Below, in pieces: positions 58,030 to 64,000 of a stretch of 64,000 nucleotides of DNA (within the stretch, counting starts at the first letter, position 1; each line of letters opens with the position of its first letter). Source of the stretch: Cyclina sinensis. Lineage: Eukaryota > Mollusca > Bivalvia > Venerida > Veneridae. The stretch spans positions 19,933,770-19,997,769 of the forward strand of contig JAAONU010000002.1 in assembly GCA_012932295.1 (NCBI GenBank). Reading direction: 5' to 3'. The position numbers were made by a program, and so were the translations under genes. Under the pieces are notes generated by a model. The model ran no database searches. It had not been told where the DNA came from and saw only the letters and a list, made by a program, of their open reading frames with translations.

Positions 58030-59575
58030 GTCTCACTATTTTGCCTCCGAAGGTGAACCCACTTTATAAGCTGATATTTTATTGTTGTTCACCTTCTACG
58101 TCTCACTTTGATCTGCATCTGGCTAAGCGGACTCGCCCAATCGTAGGCGATTGGGCACTTTTTATGGCTCGTTTGTCCAACAGTTCACAGAGTTTAAGGG
58201 AAAAATGATAAAAATATGATAAAGTATGATAACTAAATTCATACCTGATCCTGTAATCCAAGACAAGGGGGCCAATGGCCCCTAAGCGCTCACCTGAGGA
58301 CAGACTATTATTTGTGTTGCAGGTATCATTATTTCTTGTAAATCTAAGCTCTAGCCTTTGAAGCTTCAAAGGATAATTTCTTATAAGTTTTTACTATATG
58401 CAAATAATGAATATCTATGACCCCCGGGCAGGCCCAATTTTTACTCCAGATATGATTTGTACAAACTTGGAACAGGTTCACTAGACAATATTTCATGCCA
58501 AATAATTAAGCTTAAGGCTTTGACATTTCAGAGGTGAAGATTTTTTAAGTTTTTACTATATACATATAAGGAAAACCTGACCCCCTGGGACGGGGTCAAT
58601 TTTGGCACTAGGGGCATAATTTGAACAACTTTCGTAGAGGACCTATAGATGATGTCATATACATTGTACCAAATATCAAACCTCAAGCCTTTGTCATTTC
58701 AGAAGAGTGGATTTTTAAAGTTTTTACTATATACATATAAGGAAAACCTATGACCCCCTGGGGTGGGGCCAATTTTGAGACTAGGGGCATAATTTGAACA
58801 ACTTTCGTAGAGGACCTTTAGATGATATCATATACCAAATATCAAATCTCTAGCCTTTGTCATTTCAGAGGAGAAGGTTTTTAAAGTTTTTACTATATAC
58901 ATAAAAGGGAAAACCTAACCCCCGGGGGCGGGACCACTTTTGGTACTAGGGGCATAATTTGAACACCTTTCGTAGAGGACCTATAGATGATGTCATATAC
59001 CAAATATCAAAGCTCTAGCCTTGGTCATTTCAGAGGAGAAGATTTTTTAAGTTTTTACTTTATACATATAACGAAAACCTATGACCCCCTGGGGCGGGGC
59101 CAATTTTGGCACTAGGAGCATAATTTGAACAACTTTGGTAGAGGACCTATAGATGATGTCATGTACCAAATATCAAAGCTCTTGGCCTTGTACTTTCTGA
59201 CAAGAAGATTCTTTTAATTTGCATTTTTGAAATTTTTTTTGGCCCTGTGACCTACTTATGCAACAGACCAGAACCATTTGAGGGATCACAACAGCTCACC
59301 ATGAGCACGTTGTGCTCAGGTGAGCTAAAACACACAAACAGATAAGAATAGAACTGAAACACTTATTTCGTACCTGATTAATCCACCATTTTATTCAAAA
59401 TTTGGCAATCGGAATACTTGGTGTTCTAGCTTAATAGATAACCAGGACAGGGTAAAAACCGTGCCGAACCGAGTCCGCTTAACCAGATGCAGATCAAAGT
59501 GAGACGTAGAAGGTGAACAACTATAAAATATCAGCCTATAAAATGGGTTCACCTTCGGAGGTGAAATAGACTAAC
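58030..59575. mobile_element. Mutator-like MITE with 9-bp duplication, itself interrupted
   Basis: CTCTATGTA is at 58021-58029 and 59576-59584. The arms 58030-58132 and 59466-59575 pair over about 100 bp with few mismatches (CCGAAGGTGAACCCA, CACCTTCTACGTCTCACTTTG). Removing the nested element leaves about 477 bp. The host monomer CTCTATGTAAAACATGTGACC is restored on excision. Confidence 0.88.
58263..59331 (+). mobile_element. Family A variant (GGGGCC type) nested in the MITE
   Basis: ACAAGG with the hairpin GGGGCC-AAT-GGCCCC, the box GCTCACCTGAG, five monomers of about 165 bp (GTAGAGGACCTATAGATGATG) and the hairpin GAGCACgttGTGCTC ending GAGCTAAAA. It lacks the GGAC run. Confidence 0.8.
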
Positions 59576-60781
59576 CTCTATGTAAAACATGTGACCCCTG
59601 GGGTGGGGCCATTTTTGACCCAGGAGCCATGATTTGAACAAACTTGGTAAAGGTCCACTGGACAATGCTGCACACCAAATATCTAAACTCTAGGCCTTGC
59701 AGTTTCTGACAAGAAGACTTTTTAAACTTTTTCCTATATAACTCTATGAAAAACATGTGACCCCTGGGGCGTGGCCATTTTTGACCCAGGAGCCATGATT
59801 TGAACAAACTTGGTAAAGGTCCACTGGACAATGCTGCACACCAAATACCTAAACTCTAGGCCTTGTGGTTTCTCAACTGACCCCTTGGGTGGGGTCAGTT
59901 TTGACACCACGGTCATAATCTGAACAAACTTAGTAGAGGTCCACTAGATGATGCTTCATACCAAATATCTAAGCTCCAGGCTTTGAGGTTTCGGACAAAA
60001 AGATTTTTAAAGTTTTCCTATATAACTCTATGTAAAACATGTGACCCCTGGGGCGGGGCCATTTTTGATCCAGTGGCTATGATTTTAACAAACTTAGTAG
60101 AAGTCTACTGGACAATGCTACACACCAAATATCTAAACTCTAGGCCTTGCGGTTTCTGACAAGAAGATTTTTAAAACTTTTTCCTATATAATTCTATGTA
60201 AAACATGTGACCCTGGGGCGTGGCCATTTTTGACCCAGCAGTCATGATTTGAACAAACTTGGTAAAGGTCCACTGGACAATGCTGCACACCAAATATCTA
60301 AATTCTAGGCCTTGTGGTTTCTGACAAGAAGATTTTTAAGTTTTCCCTATATAAATCTATGTAAAATCAACTGACCCCTTGGGTTGGGTCAGTTTTGACC
60401 CCACAGGTCATAATTTGAACAAACTTGATAGAGGTCCACTTGATGATGCTTCACACCACATATCTAAGCTCCAGGCCATGAGGTTTCGGAGAAGAAGATT
60501 TTTAAAAATCTAACTTTTTAAATCTAATTTTAGCTCCATTGAACCAGAAATGCAATGGACCAAAACCATTTGAACAATCTTGGTAGAGCTTCATGCAAGG
60601 AACATCCCATACAAGTTTCATTGAATTTGGCCCTTTGGTTTCAGAGGAGATGTCATTTGAATGAAAAGTTGACCACGGTGAGCTAAAAAGCTTACAAACT
60701 CATAGAAACAGGCGTAGCAAAAAGGTTTTAATACCTAATTAAATAAAAAAAATTGTTATCTCATTATTTTGTAATGAAGAA

Positions 60782-60905
60782 CAAGGGGGCCATTGGCCCC
60801 AAAGCGCTCACCTGAGGACAGACTGTTATTTGTGCTTCATGTAAAATATCTAAGCTCTCGCATTCTTAGTTTCAAAGATCACTTTTTTCTTATATGTGTA
60901 TAAAG
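60782..60905 (+). mobile_element. Family A variant 5' fragment
   Basis: ACAAGG, hairpin GGGGCC-ATT-GGCCCC and GCTCACCTGAGGACAGAC match the 58263 copy; it is cut by the next element at 60906. Confidence 0.65.
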
Positions 60906-61180
60906 ACAAGAGGGCCATGATGGTCCTAGATCGCTCACCTGAGTATTTTGGCTGTAGGTTTGCTGTTAAGCAGTATTTCATGCTTTAACTGAAAATATGT
61001 AAGTAAAGTTAATATAAATATGTAAACATGTAAAATATCAGTCAATAAATACAGGCTCTATGACAAAAAGTAGAAATATCTATCATAAGCTATGGTGACC
61101 TTGACCTTAACCCAGTGACCTTAAACCCTACCCACGGAATATAGGATCCATGCAGGGAAAAATTTGCTGTAGCTTTAAAA
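60906..61180 (+). mobile_element. Family A 5' fragment
   Basis: ACAAGAGGGCCATGATGGTCCT, box and GGCTGTAGGTTTGCTGTTAAG leader as at 37735 and 48364. After one monomer it gives way to the DR2 array. Confidence 0.65.
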
Positions 61181-63240
61181 CAAAAAGTAGGTCAAAAATA
61201 TAGGTCATGCTATGATGTTTTTGAAATCGAAACAAAAAACTGTACATATGGTCCAAATTTCATTGCCATAGCTGCAAAAACAAAAAAGTAGGTCAGTAGG
61301 TCAAAAATATAGGTCATGCGATGACATTTTAGAAATCAAAACAAAAAACTGTACACATTGTCCAAATTTCATTGCCATAGCTCCAAAAACTAAATGTAGG
61401 TCAGTAGGACAAAAATATAGGTCATCCGGTTACATTTTTGAAATGTAACCGAAAAACTGTGCACATTGTCCAAATTTCATTGCTGTAGTTAAAAAACAAA
61501 AAAGTAGGTCAGCAGGTCAAAAATATAGGTCATGCGATGACATTTTTGAAATCGGAACAAAAACTGTACACATGGTCCAAATTTCATTGCCATAGCTCCA
61601 AAACAAAAAAGGACAGTAGGTCAAACTATAGGTCTTGCGATGACATTTTTGAAATCGAAACAAAAAACTGTACACATGGTCCAAATTTCTTTGCCATAGC
61701 TCCAAAACAAAAAGTAGGTCAGTAGGTCAAATATATTAGTCATGCGATGACATTTTTGAAATCGAAACGAAAAACTGTGCACACAGTCCAAATTTCATTG
61801 CTGTAGCTAAAAAAAACAAAAAAGTAGGTCAGTAGGTCAAAAATATAGGCCATGATATGACGTTTTTGAAATCGAAACGAAAAACTGTGCACACTGTCCA
61901 AATTTCATTGATGTAGCTAAAAACAGAAAAGTAGGTCAGTAGGTCAAAAATATAGGTCAAGGAATAATGTTTTTGAAATCATCTTGAAAACAAGAGGGCC
62001 AATGGCCCTAAAGCGCTCACCAGGGTTCAAAGATGAAACAATGTTTTATGAATGTAAGATGCATATCACAGAAATGGACCAATGCAATTTCATTGCCATA
62101 GACCCAAAAACAGAAATAGGTCAGTAGGTCAAAATATAGGTCATGAGATGACATTTTTGAAATCGGAACAAAAAGCTGTACACACAATCAAAATTTCATT
62201 GCAGTAGCTTTAAAACAGAGAAGTAGGTCAGTAGGTCAAAAATGTAGGCCTACGATGACATTTTTGAAATCGAAACGAAAAACTGTGCACTTGGCCCAAA
62301 TTTCATTGCTGTAGCTAAAAAACAAAAAAGTAGGTCAGTAGGTCAAAAATATAGGTCATTCTATGACGTTTTTGAAATCGGAACAAAAAACTATACACAT
62401 GGTCCAAATTTCATTGCTGTAGCTAAAAAACAAAAAAGTAGGTCAATAGGTCAAAAATATAGGTCAAGAAATAATGTTTTTGAAATCATCTTGAAAACAA
62501 GAGGGCCAATGGCCCTAAAGCGCTCACCTGGGTTCAAAGATGAAAGAATGTTTTATGAATGTAATGATGCATATCACAGAAATGAACCAATGCAATTTCA
62601 TTGCCATAGACCTAAAAACAGAAAGTAGGTCAGTAGGTCAAAATATAGGTCATGAGATGACATTTTTGAAATCGCAAAGAAAAGCTGTACACACAATTCA
62701 AATTTCATTGCCGTAGCTTTAAAACAAAAAAGTAGGTCAGTAGGACACAAAGATAGGTCATGCGATGACATTTTTGAAATCAAAACGAAAAACTGTGCAA
62801 ACGGTCCAAATTTCATTCCTGTAGCTATAAAACAAGAAAGTAGGTCAGACGGTCAAAAATATAGGTCATGTTTTGACATTTTTGAAATCGGAACAAAAAA
62901 CTGTGCACACGGTCCAAATTTCATTGCTATAGCTAAAAAACAAAAAAAGTAGGTCAGTAGGACAAAAATATAGGTCATGCTATGATGTTTTTGAAATCGG
63001 AACAAAAAGCTGTACACATGGTCCAAATTTCATTGCTATAGCTAAAAAACAAAAAAAGTAGGTCAGTAGGACAAAAATATAGGTCCTGCGATGACATTTT
63101 TGAAATCGAAACAAAAAACTGTAAACATGGTCAAAAAGTAGGTCAGTAGGTCAAAAATATAGGTCATGCGTTTGGAACAAAAAATGTGCACATGGTCCAA
63201 ATTTCATTGCTGTAGCTAAAAAACAAAAATGCACTGTAAT
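61181..63240 (+). repeat. Tandem array of about 108-bp monomers with AGGTCA direct repeats
   Basis: About 17 units share GTAGGTCAGTAGGTCA, AAATATAGGTCATG, GACATTTTTGAAATCG and GGTCCAAATTTCATTGC. Two family A 5' ends (61989 and 62497) sit inside as part of a 513-bp repeat. Short open frames in it are shadows. Confidence 0.85.
61989..62496 (+). mobile_element. Family A unit starting inside the DR2 array
   Basis: ACAAGAGGGCCAATGGCCCT, box GCTCACC(A)GGG and GTTCAAAGATGAAA lead into DR2 monomers. The following copy at 62497 repeats the same 150-bp opening, including the AATCATCTTGAAA junction before it. Confidence 0.7.
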
Positions 63241-63336
63241 GTGGACAGGCCAGACAGCTTCCACATATCCATACATGCAGTATATGATTTAATATAACAC
63301 TTGGAAAATAAAAAATAATGTAATTGAATAAATTAA

Positions 63337-64000
63337 TAAGAGGGCCATGATGGCCCTAAATCGCTCATCTGAGTCTCATTGCTAATGTTACAAATATTGT
63401 TATTGGTTTTTATGGGTGCAAGTTTGAATAAGTTTGCAATAAGTTTGAAGACTCTCGGTGTAATGGTACTCAAATTTTTTAGCAGAAATAGTTTTACTCT
63501 ACAGGTCCCAGTGACTTTGACCTTTGACCTTCAGACCTCAAAAACAATAGGGTTCTTCTAATATAATTACCCTATAAAGTTTGAAGGTTCTGGGTGTACT
63601 GAAACTCCAGTTACTGAGAAGAAATAGTTTTCCCTCTAAAGGTCCCAGTGACCTTGACTTTTGACCTACTGACCCCAAAAATGATTGGGTTCTTTTAGTG
63701 AGAAAAGAAAATCATCACATGAAGTTTGAAGGCTCTGGGTAAAATGGTACTCCAGTTACTGAGCAGAAACAGTTTTCACTCTACAGGTCCCTGTGAAGTT
63801 AACCTTTTACCTATGGACCCTAAAAACAATATGGTTCTTCTAATACAATAATCCTATAAAGTTTGAAGGCTCTGGGTGTAATGGTACTACAGTTACTCTG
63901 CAGAAATAGTTTTCACTCTACAGGTCCCTGTGACCCTGACCTTTGACATACTAGCCCCAAAAACAATATGGTTCTTCTATTTAGTAAAAACAATCATCCT
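63337..64000 (+). mobile_element. Family A element, runs off the window
   Basis: AAGAGGGCCATGATGGCCCT and a slightly mutated box (GCTCATCTGAG) open it; the core of about 125-bp units matches 830 and 54655. A perfect DR1 motif is at 63518-63530. Confidence 0.7.

Larger units (their letters stand above)
54655..60686 (+). mobile_element. Long family A element with three nested insertions
   Basis: The 5' end AACAAGAGGGCCACGATGCGCC has a mutated hairpin; the box GCTCACCTGAG is intact. The core runs through about 125-bp units, then about 175-bp units. The tail ends GTTGACCACGGTGAGCTAAAA, with the 3' hairpin and GGAC repeat largely deleted. Insertions are at 55168-56184 and 58030-59575, the latter itself interrupted. 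Confidence 0.7.

Noticed and set aside
61181..63240. CRISPR-like array
   Set aside because: Eukaryotic context, repeats of about 108 bp without distinct unique spacers; a simple tandem repeat.

Overview
This is eukaryotic nuclear DNA: AT-rich, gene-poor, built of nested transposable elements, with split exons bearing GT/AG splice sites and no operons, RBSs, rRNA, true tRNA genes or CRISPR. The dominant repeat opens with an ACAAG-GGGCC hairpin, carries a GCTCACCTGAG box and ends in a GAGCAC/GTGCTC hairpin. From memory this resembles repeats of bivalve molluscs, so a heterodont bivalve is my best guess (inference).

Host genes. Minus-strand exons at 20053-20213, 17073-17209 and 13857-13993 join in a consistent phase into the start of a type II membrane protein: a cytoplasmic N-terminus of about 70 residues, one membrane helix, then an ADAMTS/papilin-type thrombospondin-1 repeat. 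The rest lies outside the window or was missed. A second minus-strand gene probably ends at 45314-45433.

Mobile DNA. The most interesting autonomous element is a mariner at 42711-44565 with terminal inverted repeats and a TA duplication. Its 362-residue D,D34D transposase is intact only if a 155-bp GT-AG intron is removed. At 53395-54654 lies a broken ORF1 (three zinc knuckles) of a non-LTR retrotransposon. A 3.0-kb element at 23984-26995 has about 530-bp inverted repeats, CACGGTG termini and a 5-bp duplication. There are four complete TTAA-flanked miniature elements plus one split copy, three tRNA-derived SINE insertions with clear duplications, a Mutator-like pair with 9-bp and 10-bp duplications, and a 152-bp foldback palindrome.

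Repeat grammar. Most of the window (1-13.8 kb, 15-17 kb, 27.9-40 kb, 48.3-52.1 kb, 54.6-64 kb) consists of elements sharing one structural plan across at least four sequence families: an (A)ACAAG start, a 5' hairpin, a short box that reappears as one arm of a 3' terminal hairpin, a core of 110-330-bp tandem monomers, a GGAC-rich microsatellite, the 3' hairpin and a TAA-type end. They insert with little or no target duplication. This recalls the pearl/Helentron-type non-autonomous elements of bivalves (inference). Their cores are dense in AGGTCA nuclear-receptor half-sites, including near-uniform DR2 arrays at 61.2-63.2 kb.

Most open reading frames of 60-100 codons here are translations of these repeats and are not annotated as genes.
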